From the NCBI GenBank assembly GCA_021786695.1, contig JAJYMT010000038.1, forward strand, positions 1 to 16,389: a stretch of 16,389 nucleotides of DNA, written 5' to 3'. Position 1 is the first letter of the stretch; every line of letters starts with the position of its first letter. Made by a program: the position numbers and the translations under genes. Below the pieces are notes generated by a model. The model was given only the letters and a program-made list of their open reading frames with translations, was not told where the DNA came from and did no database searches. Shown here piece by piece: positions 7,811-15,899 of this stretch. This stretch comes from a bacterium. GTDB lineage: Bacteria; Patescibacteriota; Patescibacteriia; Patescibacteriales; GWE2-39-37.

Positions 7811-8542
7811 ATGAATAAACAATATTTCAACACAATCTGCATCCTTTTCAAAAAAGAGCTGATGTCTTATTTTAACTCCCCGATCGCCTACATCTTTATC
7901 GCGGTTTTTCTGATTGCGGGCAACTGGCTGTTTTTCAACACTTTTTACCTGGCCGGCCAGGCCTCGCTCAGGAGTTACTTCGCGCTCTTGCCCTGGCTGT
8001 TTTTGTTCCTGGCGCCGGCGATCACCATGCGCTCCTGGGCCGAGGAGAAGAAAAGCGGCACGATCGAGTTCCTGCTGACGCTGCCGATCTCCGACTGGCA
8101 GGCGGTGCTGGCGAAATTTTTTAGCGCCCTGGCTTTCGTCGGGCTGTCTCTGGCGCTGACTTTGAGTTTGCCGCTGACGGTGGCGCGGCTCGGGAATATG
8201 GACTGGGGGCCGGTGATCGGCGGCTATGTCGGCTCGCTGTTCCTGGCCGGCGCCTATCTATCGCTCGGGCTGTTCATCTCGGGGCTGACCAAGAACCAGA
8301 TCATCGCCTTCGTGCTCGGCCTGGTCGCCTGTTTCGCCTTCTTCGTGGTCGGCGCGGACTTCGTGCTGATGGGCGCGCCGCAGGCGCTCGCCCCCTTGAT
8401 GAAATTCCTCGGCCTCGGCAGCCATTTCTACAACGTGGCCCGCGGCGTGATCGATACCAAGGACATAGTTTATTATCTGTCGTTTATCTTTTTCTTCCTC
8501 TGGCTTAACGCGCGGGTGATCGAGGGCAGGGAATGGAAATAG
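7811..8542 (+). CDS. ABC-2 type permease, GldF-like
   Basis: This 243-residue polytopic membrane protein has about six hydrophobic segments, including 'SPIAYIFIAVFLIAGNWLFF' (23-42), 'FALLPWLFLFLAPAITM', 'FFSALAFVGLSLALTLSLPL', 'GYVGSLFLAGAYLSLGLFIS', 'IIAFVLGLVACFAFFVVGAD' and 'IVYYLSFIFFFLWLNARVIE'. The 'MRSWAEEKKSGTIEFLLTLPIS' region after the second segment is characteristic of ABC-2 permeases of the GldF/NosY kind. It pairs with the upstream ATPase to form an export complex. The stop is followed after 1 nt by the GldG-like start, so the two are tightly coupled. Length and layout are normal for the family. Confidence 0.9.
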   Translation: MNKQYFNTICILFKKELMSYFNSPIAYIFIAVFLIAGNWLFFNTFYLAGQASLRSYFALLPWLFLFLAPAITMRSWAEEKKSGTIEFLLTLPISDWQAVLAKFFSALAFVGLSLALTLSLPLTVARLGNMDWGPVIGGYVGSLFLAGAYLSLGLFISGLTKNQIIAFVLGLVACFAFFVVGADFVLMGAPQALAPLMKFLGLGSHFYNVARGVIDTKDIVYYLSFIFFFLWLNARVIEGREWK

Positions 8543-8543
8543 T

Positions 8544-10061
8544 ATGATGAATAAAATTATAAAAAATAAAGCAGGATTGGGCGTAAACGCCGTCATCATC
8601 GCCGGAATATTAGCGGCTCTGAATTTTTTTTCCTATCAGATTTTTTATACGGTCGATCTGACACAGAACAAGGACTACTCGATTTCGGCCGTCACCAAAC
8701 AGACGGTCAAGAATTTGGACGATATAGTAAACATCAAGCTCTATTTCTCGACCGCGCTGCCGAGCCAGTACATCAATCTGCCGCAGGAGGTGGGAGATAT
8801 TCTGGCCGGCTACGCCGCTTATTCCGGAGGCAAAATCAAATACGAATTCATCGATCCGAAAGACGATCAGAATTTGGCCAAGGAACTCCAGTTCAAGGGC
8901 ATCCCGCAACTGCAGTTCAACGTGCTGGAAAAAGACAAATACGAAGTGGTGAACGGCTATCTGGGCGCGAGCATCCAGTACGCCGATAAATCCGAAGTGA
9001 TTCCGGTGATCCAGGATACTAACAATCTGGAATACCTGATCACTTCGAAAATCAAGAAACTGACGAGCAAAGACACGCCGACGGTCGGCCTGGTGGCATC
9101 CAACGGCACGCTCTCGCCCGATAACGACATTAAGCGGGCCAAAAAAGAGCTGGAAACGATCTACAAAGTGGAAACGGTCGATCTGACCGCCGGCGAAGTA
9201 TCAAAAGGCATCAAGACGCTGGTGTTCGCCGGACCGAAACAGGAATTTTCCAACGCCGAACAGAAAATCATCGACAAGTTCGTGATGGACGGCGGCTCGG
9301 TCCTGTTCCTGGTGGATGGGGTGAAAGTTGAAAATAATCTGCAGGCAAGCGCCAACCAGCTGGGGCTGGACAAACTGTTCGAGTCCTACGGCCTGCGCTT
9401 GAACAAAAATCTGGTGCTTGATACTTCGTCCGGCATCGCTTCTTTCAACCAGGGCTTCGTGACTTTCAACATCAACTATCCCTTCTGGCCGAAAATTGTT
9501 AAAGGCGGTTTCAATAAGGACTCGGTGGCGGTAGCCAAACTCGAATCGCTGGTCCTCCCCTGGGTCTCGAGCATCGATGTCCTTAAGGACAAAGCGTCCG
9601 GCGCGAACTTTTCTTACTTAGTGAAGTCGTCCGGCGATTCCTGGACGCAAAGCGAGCCGTTCAATTTGAGCCCGCAACAGCAACTGGCCAAGGGCAAGCC
9701 GGCGCAGTACGATCTGGCGGTGGCGGTCAACGGCAAGTTGCAGAGCCCCTTTGGCAACGGTTCGACCGACCGCGGCCGGGTGATCCTGGTCGGCGACAGC
9801 GATTTCCTGCGGGATAATCTGCTCGACAGCGGCGACTCGCTGATTTTTTTCCAGAACCTGGTCGACACGCTGACGCTGGACGAGGACTTGATCAACATCC
9901 GCGCCAAGGGCATCGCCGCGCGGCCGCTCGGAGAATTGTCCGACAGCGCCAGGGTGTCATACCGCTATTTGAACGTTTTCGGCCTGACGGTGCTGGTCCT
10001 GGCTTTCGGACTGTGGCGCTATTACGCCAGACGGAGGAGCCGGATGGTGGATGAGTTTTAG
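8544..10061 (+). CDS. GldG-like ABC transporter auxiliary protein
   Basis: This 505-residue protein has one N-terminal membrane segment (about 11-32, 'AGLGVNAVIIAGILAALNFF'), a large extracytoplasmic region, and one C-terminal segment (about 475-491, 'LNVFGLTVLVLAFGLWRYYA') followed by a basic tail. The sequence 'VDLTQNKDYSISAVTKQTVK' after the first segment and 'FVMDGGSVLFLVDGVKVE' in the middle match the ABC-type uncharacterised transport auxiliary family (IFT52/GldG-like domain). It starts 1 nt after the permease stop; ATG 8547 is an alternative. It probably forms a complex with the permease and the DUF4340 protein. The role is unknown outside Bacteroidetes gliding, where GldAFG is linked to gliding. 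Confidence 0.85.
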   Translation: MMNKIIKNKAGLGVNAVIIAGILAALNFFSYQIFYTVDLTQNKDYSISAVTKQTVKNLDDIVNIKLYFSTALPSQYINLPQEVGDILAGYAAYSGGKIKYEFIDPKDDQNLAKELQFKGIPQLQFNVLEKDKYEVVNGYLGASIQYADKSEVIPVIQDTNNLEYLITSKIKKLTSKDTPTVGLVASNGTLSPDNDIKRAKKELETIYKVETVDLTAGEVSKGIKTLVFAGPKQEFSNAEQKIIDKFVMDGGSVLFLVDGVKVENNLQASANQLGLDKLFESYGLRLNKNLVLDTSSGIASFNQGFVTFNINYPFWPKIVKGGFNKDSVAVAKLESLVLPWVSSIDVLKDKASGANFSYLVKSSGDSWTQSEPFNLSPQQQLAKGKPAQYDLAVAVNGKLQSPFGNGSTDRGRVILVGDSDFLRDNLLDSGDSLIFFQNLVDTLTLDEDLINIRAKGIAARPLGELSDSARVSYRYLNVFGLTVLVLAFGLWRYYARRRSRMVDEF

Positions 10062-10068
10062 GTCAGTA

Positions 10069-10130
10069 AACAGTGAACAGTATTACTGATTACTGGTCGT
10101 TGATCACAGATTGTTGTTACTAAATTCATG
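10069..10130 (+). repeat. Intergenic direct repeat, copy A (before the thioredoxin-like gene)
   Basis: This ~62-bp segment shares 'AACAGTGAACAGTA', then 'TTACTGGTCGTTGATCAC' and a 'TACTAAATT.ATGAA' end with copy B at 10394-10456. The repeat runs through the start codon of the gene it precedes in both cases. It may carry shared 5' leader information or be the footprint of a duplication. No promoter of good spacing is visible inside it. Confidence 0.8.
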
Positions 10131-10394
10131 AAGATAATTAAATTCACCGCCCTGTGGTGCGCTGACTGTATCGTGATGCGCGCCGCCTGGCGGGAGATTG
10201 TTGAAAAATTTCCAGGAGTAGAGATCGTGGAGTACGATTTCGACGACCAAAAGGAAAAGGCGAAGGAACTCGGGGCAGCCAAAGTACCGTTTAATATTTT
10301 TTACGACAAAGCAGGCAATGAGATCGCCCGGATCGAGGGAATGCAAAATAAAAGCGATCTGATAAGGTTGATTGAAGAAAATATCGATAACTGA
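10128..10394 (+). CDS. Small thioredoxin-like protein
   Basis: This 88-residue cytosolic thioredoxin-fold protein has the redox motif 'LWCADC' (Cys11 and Cys14) and the cis-Pro region 'AAKVPFNIFY' (Pro54). Standard thioredoxins have WCGPC and are ~105 residues long, so this is a short variant lacking the first strand and helix. It would act as a dithiol oxidoreductase, reducing or exchanging protein disulfides. It has no signal peptide. It interrupts the exporter cluster between the GldG-like and DUF4340 genes and is bracketed by copies of a 62-bp repeat, so it may be a later insertion, or it may serve the exported proteins. Specific partners cannot be told from sequence. Confidence 0.85.
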   Translation: MKIIKFTALWCADCIVMRAAWREIVEKFPGVEIVEYDFDDQKEKAKELGAAKVPFNIFYDKAGNEIARIEGMQNKSDLIRLIEENIDN

Positions 10395-10456
10395 ACAGTG
10401 AACAGTACAATTTATTACTGGTCGTTGATCACTGATTGCTGAATACTAAATTTATG
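10394..10456 (+). repeat. Intergenic direct repeat, copy B (before the DUF4340 gene)
   Basis: This is the second copy of the element at 10069-10130, 325 bp further on. It shares 'AACAGTGAACAGTA', the 18-mer TTACTGGTCGTTGATCAC and a 'TACTAAATTTATGAA' end at the next start codon. It begins at the last base of the thioredoxin stop codon, so gene plus one repeat form a unit of about 325 bp. Confidence 0.8.
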
Positions 10457-11365
10457 AATAACAAAAAGACAATTATCTTAGCGATCGTACTCGTTGTCTT
10501 GGTCGCTCTGGCCTACGCCTACCAAGGTCCGGTAAAAAAGTGGCAGGAAAATTTCAGCAAACCGACCAATTTTTTGGGTAAAGTCAACGTCGCTAAGATC
10601 GACAAGATCATCATCGCCAAAAACGGCGAGACGACTCTGGCGCGCCAGGGCGACGACTGGCTGGTGGCCGGCACGAAATTCAAAGTCGGCAAGACGGTGA
10701 TGACCGAGGCGCTCGATAAGCTCGATCAGGCGAGCAAGGCCGGCCTGGAACTGGTCAGCACCAATAAACAGAAAAAATCCGACTTCAAGACCGACTCAAC
10801 GGGCGTGACTTTGAAATTGTACGAGGGCGGCAAAGAGATCGTAAAATTTGTGGTGGGCAAAGTGGGCGCCGATTACGAATCAAGCTACATCGCCCAGCCG
10901 GAAGTGGATAACACCTATCTTTTAAAGCAGGTGAACCTGACCTACGCCCTGGACAAAGATGAATGGCGCGACCGGACGATCTTTTCCGGCGAAGCAACGA
11001 AAATAAATAAGTTGCGGATCCAGCAGGGGAGCGCGCAATTTTCGGCGGCCAAAAGCGGAGACAAGTGGACGACGGCTGATTCCAAAAAAATTCCGCTCGA
11101 CAAAGAGAAGGTCGAAAAAATTATCTCCCTGATGACCGGACTGACCGCCGCGGGCATTCCGACCCAGGACTTCAGGGCGGCAGGGCTTGAAAAAAATCAA
11201 CTGATTGTCGAGGCGGCCGGCGAGAGTATCAAGAACGTGCTGATGGTCGGCAACGACAACGGCAAGGGCGAGTTTTACGCCAAGCGCGGCGATAGCGACA
11301 ACATCTACTTGATCAGTAAATCAGATCGGGATGAACTTAACAGAAAAATCGAACAGCTGAAATAG
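10454..11365 (+). CDS. DUF4340 membrane-anchored protein of the Gld-type exporter locus
   Basis: This 303-residue protein has an N-terminal anchor ('TIILAIVLVVLVALAYAYQG', about 6-25) and a long extracytoplasmic beta-rich region. The recurring 'V.KIDKIIIAKNGETTLARQGDDWLV' type of strand, repeated later as 'INKLRIQQGSAQFSAAKSGD', is characteristic of DUF4340, a family usually encoded next to GldG-like genes. The window therefore shows the common ATPase, permease, GldG, DUF4340 order with a thioredoxin inserted. Function is unknown, presumably as an extracytoplasmic partner of the exporter. ATG 10454 is preferred over TTG 10436, because the upstream codons belong to the repeat that also precedes the thioredoxin gene. 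No strong Shine-Dalgarno is visible. Confidence 0.82.
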   Translation: MNNKKTIILAIVLVVLVALAYAYQGPVKKWQENFSKPTNFLGKVNVAKIDKIIIAKNGETTLARQGDDWLVAGTKFKVGKTVMTEALDKLDQASKAGLELVSTNKQKKSDFKTDSTGVTLKLYEGGKEIVKFVVGKVGADYESSYIAQPEVDNTYLLKQVNLTYALDKDEWRDRTIFSGEATKINKLRIQQGSAQFSAAKSGDKWTTADSKKIPLDKEKVEKIISLMTGLTAAGIPTQDFRAAGLEKNQLIVEAAGESIKNVLMVGNDNGKGEFYAKRGDSDNIYLISKSDRDELNRKIEQLK

Positions 11366-11392
11366 AATAATATCACCTGGTTAGAATATCCC

Positions 11393-11424
11393 CTAAAACC
11401 CCCCTGAAATACGAGGGGTTTTAG
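11393..11424 (+). terminator. Hairpin terminator of the exporter operon
   Basis: CTAAAACCCC (11393-11402) and GGGGTTTTAG (11415-11424) form a perfect 10-bp stem with a 12-nt loop, 27 nt after the DUF4340 stop. The T run is inside the stem rather than after it, so termination may be partial. It cleanly separates the operon from the strong promoter that follows. Confidence 0.6.
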
Positions 11425-11439
11425 AATTTAAAGATAATC

Positions 11440-11468
11440 TTGACATAAATGAAAATATATGGTATCAT
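11440..11468 (+). promoter_or_regulatory. Strong sigma-70-type promoter of the FN3 protein gene
   Basis: TTGACA (11440-11445), a 17-bp spacer, then TATCAT (11463-11468), with TG at 11460-11461 making an extended -10. This is the best match to consensus in the window. A start near 11475 leaves a ~95-nt leader containing a small AGTATA/TATACT hairpin (about 11518-11535). The leader has no strong Shine-Dalgarno before ATG 11570. The rest of the 204-bp gap has no gene. Confidence 0.75.
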
Positions 11469-11569
11469 TAAATGTTTTAGAAAATAACTTAGGAAGATGC
11501 TTACATTAACCGGCTTGAGTATATTATTTATACTGAAGTTAGTAAAAAAATATAATTTAGGCAAAAAAT

Positions 11570-14500
11570 ATGATTAAATATTATTGCGCCAAAATTTCGA
11601 CCTATCCGTTAACGATTTGTATATTTGGGTTGGTATTACTATCTTTGCCGGCAATGGCCTCGGCCCAGACCATAAGTTTGTCGCCGATCCAGACGAACAT
11701 CGGGCAGAACCAGCAGTTCACGGTGGACGTTTTAGCGGCTAATATGACCAACCTGTTCGGCGTCGGTTTCGATCTGTTGTTCGATCCGACCTTGCTGCAG
11801 TTCATGGGCGCCAGCGACGGCGGCTTCCTGACCCAAGGCGGGGCAAGCGCTCCGACACTGACCGGCGTAAATCCTCCGGGGGATCTGGTCTTCAGCCAGG
11901 CCAGGATGGGAGCATATTCCGGAACGGTGAGCGGCGGCGGAACGGTCTCGCACCTGACTTTCAAGTCCTTGGCAAAAGACGGCTCGAGCGGATTAAATTT
12001 TTCAGCCGGCTCGATCTGCGTACTCTCCGGAAGCACCTGCACCTATCCGGCGGCCCAGTGGCTGAACGCGCAGGTCGCGGTTACGACTCCGGACACCGTC
12101 GCACCGAGCGTGCCGACCGGTTTTTCGGCTACCGCGGTTTCAGCCGTCCAGATCAACTTGTCTTGGAGCGCCTCGACCGACCCTTCGACCGGCACAAGCG
12201 CGGCAAGCGGAGTTGCCGGCTACAGAATATATTGTAACGGCAGTTTTCTGGCCAGCACCGCCGGAACCAATTTTCAAAACATCAATTTGACTCCGGCAAG
12301 CGCTTATTCGTATCAGGTTTCAGCCATCGATGCCGCCGGCAACGAGTCGGCCAGAACGTCCTCAATAACCGCAACCACCATGCCGTTGCCCGATTCGACC
12401 GCGCCCAGCATTCCTTCCGGCCTGAATGCCACAGCGGTTTCAGCCAGCCAGATCAATTTGACATGGAATACTTCTGTCGACCCCGTCGTATCATCCGCTC
12501 AAACCAGCGGCATCGCCGGCTACCGCGTCTTCCGCAACGGCGTACTGCTGGCAACCGTAACTGCGCCTTCCTTCCAGGATACCGGCCTCTCACCCTCGAC
12601 CAACTATTCCTATCAAGTCAGCGCGGTCGATGCCGCCGGTAACGAGTCGGCCCAGTCGGGCAACGTATCGGCCGTTACTCCCGCCCTGGCCGACGCCACC
12701 GCCCCGAATGCTCCGACCGGTCTGGCCGGTATCGCGGTTTCAAGCGCGCAAATAGATTTATCCTGGAATGCCGCAACCGACAGAAGTAAAATCGGCGAGA
12801 CGACCAGCGGCGTCAGTATTTACAAAATTTATCAAGACAGCGCTTTGGCCGCCGCGGTTTCCGGCACTTCATACCGGGCGATCAATCTCTCTCCGGCAAC
12901 TTCGTATTTATTCGAAGTGAGCGCGGTCGACGCGGCCGGCAACGAATCGGCCCGCTCGGCGGCGGTTGCCGTTTCCACCCAACTTTTGAGCGACACGCAC
13001 GCGCCGAGCGTGCCGGTCAACTTGACCGGAGTCGCGGTCTCCAGTTCTCGAATCGAGCTTAGCTGGAATCCTTCGACCGATTATTCCGATTTAATCGAGA
13101 AGATCAGCGGCGTGGCCGGCTACAAAATTTATCGCGACAATCTCTATATGATGACCGTCGTCTCGCCGGCCTACTACAATGCCGGACTGCAGCCGGGCGA
13201 AAGCCACACTTACCAGGTGAGCGCGATCGACGCCGCCGGCAACGAATCGGCCAAAAGCGATCCGGTGAGCGTAACCACTTTGGCGGTTACGCAATACGAC
13301 CTAACCGCGCCGAGCGTACCGGCCAACTTGCGCGCCTCCCTGCAGAGCGCCACCGCGGTTGTGCTTAATTGGAACGCTTCGACCGATCCGGCTACCGGCG
13401 CCGCGCCGGCGAGCGGTCTGGCCGGTTATCGGGTTTACCGCAACGGCGTCCGCGTGGCGCAAACCACCGCTTCGGCTTACTTTGATCAGGGCTTGGCCGT
13501 CTCGACCGGCTATAACTATCAGGTGAGCGCGATCGACGCCGCCGGCAACGAATCGGCCAAATCGAACACCGTGCAAGTCGCGACCGCCGGCAACGACAAG
13601 ACAAAACCCAATGTGCCGGGATACTTGCGTAAAAAAAGCGCGACTAGCAATTCCTTGACTATCGCCTGGAACGCTTCGACCGATCCGAACGCCTATCTGG
13701 CTCCGGCGAGCGGCGTCGCCGGCTACAAAGTATTTCGCAACGGGCAGTATCTCACTACGGTAAACGCGCTTGAATATGCCGACCAAGGGCTCGCGCCGCA
13801 AACCGCCTACCGCTACCAGGTAAGCGCGGTGGACGCGGCTGGCAACGAATCCGCTTTGTCCTCGATTTTGACGGCGGCTACCGAACTGACGCCGGACACC
13901 GCTCCGCCGACCCCGCCGGCTAATCTCCGCTATTCCTACAATCCGTATTATTATCCCCGCGACGTGCGGCTCTATTGGTACGGCTCGCGGGACAACCGCC
14001 CGGGCGCGATCAAATACCGGATTTATCGCAACGGCGAATTACAAGCCAGCACCACTTGGACCAGTTTTTATCAGAAATTGAATGATTACGGAATTTATAA
14101 TTACCAGGCGGCCGCCGTGGACGCGGCCGGCAACGAATCGCCGGCTTCCGCGGCGGTAAGCATCAACTATGCGCCGGACACCGCTCCGCCGACCGTACCG
14201 TCCAACTTGAGAGCGTCTTATAACGCTTACTACTATCCCCGCGACGTGCGGCTCTATTGGTACGGCAGCCGCGACGAGCGCCCGGGCCGAATCACTTACC
14301 GCGTCTATCGCAATGAAGAATTGCGGGCGACCACCAGTTGGACCGGCTTTTTCGAAAAGCTAGACGATTGCGGGGTTTACAGCTATCGGGTGAGCGCCGT
14401 GGACGCGGCCGGCAACGAGTCGGTCTGGTCGAACCAGGTATCGGTAAATTACGCCCCGGACACCCAGACCCCGACCGTGCCGGGCAATTTCAGGGCGGCG

Positions 14501-14734
14501 CAGGATTGGCGCGACAAATCGATCGTTCGCGCCTATTGGTACGGTTCGCGGGACAACCGCCCGGGGGCGGTTAATTATAATGTTTATCGGAACGGAATTT
14601 ACGTAACCACCACCGGCCTTACGAGTTTTTACCAAAAATTGGCGTTTAAAGGCAGTTACCGATATCAGGTCGCGGCCGTCGATATCGCCGGCAATGAATC
14701 GGCCAGAACGGCGGCGGTAACAATCGCCTGGTAA
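11570..14734 (+). CDS. Secreted multidomain protein: cohesin-like domain plus nine FN3 domains
   Basis: This 1054-residue protein has a signal peptide (about 1-32, hydrophobic 'TICIFGLVLLSLPAMASA' followed by 'QTISL'). A cohesin-type beta-sandwich follows (about 33-168, with 'VDVLAANMTNLFGVGFDLLF' and 'GGTVSHLTFKSLAKDGSSGL'). Then come nine fibronectin type III domains starting near residues 174, 273, 374, 474, 576, 675, 775, 869 and 963. Each opens with '(P/S)D..AP..P..L' and closes with a 'DAAGNES' motif; the ninth reads DIAGNES. The last three share 'YWYGSRD.RPG' and differ from the first six. There is no LPxTG, C-terminal anchor or enzyme domain, so it is probably a secreted or surface-bound adhesion or scaffold protein. 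Chance homology to DGR targets was considered and rejected. Confidence 0.88.
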   Translation: MIKYYCAKISTYPLTICIFGLVLLSLPAMASAQTISLSPIQTNIGQNQQFTVDVLAANMTNLFGVGFDLLFDPTLLQFMGASDGGFLTQGGASAPTLTGVNPPGDLVFSQARMGAYSGTVSGGGTVSHLTFKSLAKDGSSGLNFSAGSICVLSGSTCTYPAAQWLNAQVAVTTPDTVAPSVPTGFSATAVSAVQINLSWSASTDPSTGTSAASGVAGYRIYCNGSFLASTAGTNFQNINLTPASAYSYQVSAIDAAGNESARTSSITATTMPLPDSTAPSIPSGLNATAVSASQINLTWNTSVDPVVSSAQTSGIAGYRVFRNGVLLATVTAPSFQDTGLSPSTNYSYQVSAVDAAGNESAQSGNVSAVTPALADATAPNAPTGLAGIAVSSAQIDLSWNAATDRSKIGETTSGVSIYKIYQDSALAAAVSGTSYRAINLSPATSYLFEVSAVDAAGNESARSAAVAVSTQLLSDTHAPSVPVNLTGVAVSSSRIELSWNPSTDYSDLIEKISGVAGYKIYRDNLYMMTVVSPAYYNAGLQPGESHTYQVSAIDAAGNESAKSDPVSVTTLAVTQYDLTAPSVPANLRASLQSATAVVLNWNASTDPATGAAPASGLAGYRVYRNGVRVAQTTASAYFDQGLAVSTGYNYQVSAIDAAGNESAKSNTVQVATAGNDKTKPNVPGYLRKKSATSNSLTIAWNASTDPNAYLAPASGVAGYKVFRNGQYLTTVNALEYADQGLAPQTAYRYQVSAVDAAGNESALSSILTAATELTPDTAPPTPPANLRYSYNPYYYPRDVRLYWYGSRDNRPGAIKYRIYRNGELQASTTWTSFYQKLNDYGIYNYQAAAVDAAGNESPASAAVSINYAPDTAPPTVPSNLRASYNAYYYPRDVRLYWYGSRDERPGRITYRVYRNEELRATTSWTGFFEKLDDCGVYSYRVSAVDAAGNESVWSNQVSVNYAPDTQTPTVPGNFRAAQDWRDKSIVRAYWYGSRDNRPGAVNYNVYRNGIYVTTTGLTSFYQKLAFKGSYRYQVAAVDIAGNESARTAAVTIAW
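13952..14565 (+). repeat. Near-identical DNA segments within the last three FN3 domains
   Basis: A 33-bp perfect repeat occurs at 13952-13984 and 14234-14266, in domains 7 and 8. Domain 9 instead shares a 20-bp perfect match with domain 7 (14546-14565 with 13985-14004). Domains 7-9 are mosaics of each other at DNA level, which points to recent duplication or gene conversion. Confidence 0.75.
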
Positions 14735-14756
14735 GATTGTAGAATAGATTGTCTTG

Positions 14757-14785
14757 TTGCGCATAAAACAAAATTTATATATAAT
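14757..14785 (+). promoter_or_regulatory. Promoter of the 315-residue secreted protein gene
   Basis: TTGCGC (14757-14762), a 17-bp spacer, then TATAAT (14780-14785). It uses the same -35 hexamer, spacing and -10 as the exporter promoter at 6692-6720. The predicted start near 14792 leaves a leader of ~105 nt. Confidence 0.6.
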
Positions 14786-14801
14786 CGTTCTTTGTCCGGT
14801 C

Positions 14802-14899
14802 GTTGCTTGATGGCATCCAACCTTTAATCCCAGATGCAACAAGCAACACCGCGAAGCACCGCACATTAAAACCCATCTGGGAAAATAAGGAGATGCCAT
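14802..14899 (+). promoter_or_regulatory. Structured 5' leader with competing helices and a masked ribosome binding site
   Basis: Three perfect 8-bp complementarities fall in under 100 nt. Helix A is GTTGCTTG (14802-14809) with CAAGCAAC (14840-14847). Helix B is CCCAGATG (14829-14836) with CATCTGGG (14874-14881). Helix C is ATGGCATC (14810-14817) with GATGCCAT (14892-14899). B nests inside C, and C covers the last G of the Shine-Dalgarno AAGGAG (14887-14892) and the first two bases of the ATG. Helix A crosses both, so it either excludes them or forms a pseudoknot. This layout suggests a translational switch; no known riboswitch class is recognised. Confidence 0.5.
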
Positions 14900-15845
14900 G
14901 AAGAAGAGAATCTTGTTTGTCGCGGTTATGGCGATGATTTTCATCGCCGGAGGGATGTGCGGCCAGGCCTTGGCCGACATTGACCGGACCGTGTCCTGGG
15001 ATCCGGTGTCTACCTACACCGACAATACCCCAATTGAAGCGGGGAAGGTAGTGACCTATCAGATTTATTGGACCACCGACCCCAACCTTGCTCCGGCAAA
15101 TTTACGTCTGTTGCAGGCGACGGACGGCAGTACGGTGACCACCGGAACCAGCATGCTGTTCAACCCGGCCGCAAACGGGATGGTTGATTTTCAGAGCATC
15201 TATTTTACCGGAAAGACCATCTTGAGTACCGGAGAGGAGTCGGCGTTGTCGCCCGGATTCTTCTGGCAAGTCGCCGCGGGGTCATGGGGGATCCGCTTGA
15301 TGCGGCTGCCCGCAACCGTGTTGCCGGACAGTTACGCGGTACAGGTGCTGTTACCAACCGATAACGCGACTCTGCCGCAGATTGCCGGCACCAGGATATT
15401 GGTCAAGACGAACCGCGGATTTAGTAATATGCAGAGCGGTTCGAGCGTCATCAATCTCGCGAGTAAATTGTCCGACATCTTCTCGGTCGGCAGTTCGGAC
15501 AACGCCGTGTTCGTCCAGGCGGAATTCTACAACGCCGCGAATTCGGTCGTAGCCCGCTCGCGGATCGGCTTCCATCTTCGCGGCGCGGTTTGCGACGACA
15601 TCCTGAACTGCCGGGTAGATGCCATGCATTCCTCGTTCTTCTTCAATCCCCATATCGGGTCTTTCCTGACCGACCTGGGGCAGACGCCGATCCCGGTTCC
15701 CGACCTGTTCGGGGCTGAGTTCGTCCTAAGGGATCCGGCGACCCTGACTCCCGAGCAGCGAATCCTGACCTACGACGGCCAGCGGTTCGCGCCTCAGGAC
15801 AATTTCGAGATAACCACGCACTGGACGAACGCTACGATTCCGTAG
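14898..15845 (+). CDS. Secreted hypothetical protein (315 aa)
   Basis: The signal peptide is clear ('RILFVAVMAMIFIAGGMCGQ' then 'ALA', cleaved before 'DIDRTVSWD'). The Cys at 21 lacks a lipobox, so it is not a lipoprotein. The first ~100 mature residues ('TVSWDPVSTYTDNTPIEAG', 'VTYQIYWTTD', 'TILSTGEESALSPGF') resemble an FN3-like sandwich. The rest ('VLLPTDNATLPQIAGTRILV', later 'CDDILNC') is unrecognised beta-rich sequence with two Cys that could form a disulfide. It has the best Shine-Dalgarno in the window, AAGGAG at 5-nt spacing. It ends 21 bp before a bidirectional terminator. It is probably an extracellular protein of unknown role, possibly functionally linked to the FN3 protein upstream. 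Confidence 0.75.
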   Translation: MKKRILFVAVMAMIFIAGGMCGQALADIDRTVSWDPVSTYTDNTPIEAGKVVTYQIYWTTDPNLAPANLRLLQATDGSTVTTGTSMLFNPAANGMVDFQSIYFTGKTILSTGEESALSPGFFWQVAAGSWGIRLMRLPATVLPDSYAVQVLLPTDNATLPQIAGTRILVKTNRGFSNMQSGSSVINLASKLSDIFSVGSSDNAVFVQAEFYNAANSVVARSRIGFHLRGAVCDDILNCRVDAMHSSFFFNPHIGSFLTDLGQTPIPVPDLFGAEFVLRDPATLTPEQRILTYDGQRFAPQDNFEITTHWTNATIP

Positions 15846-15865
15846 CGTCAATCCAGAAAAAAAAC

Positions 15866-15899
15866 ACCCCCGGGATCCGTCAAGGACCCGGGGGTTTTT
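15866..15899. terminator. Bidirectional rho-independent terminator
   Basis: ACCCCCGGG (15866-15874) pairs with CCCGGGGGT (15887-15895). Inner TCC/GGA pairing extends the stem. TTTTT follows on the plus strand, and the A run at 15857-15864 gives a T tract on the minus strand. It sits between two convergent genes and would end both transcripts. Confidence 0.9.

Noticed and set aside
10436..10453. TTG start adding six residues to the DUF4340 protein
   Set aside because: These codons lie in the repeat shared with the thioredoxin leader, and ATG 10454 directly precedes the membrane anchor.
11570..14734. FN3 protein as a second DGR target
   Set aside because: No segment matching TR was seen, and its internal repeats differ at all base types, so they are ordinary domain duplications.
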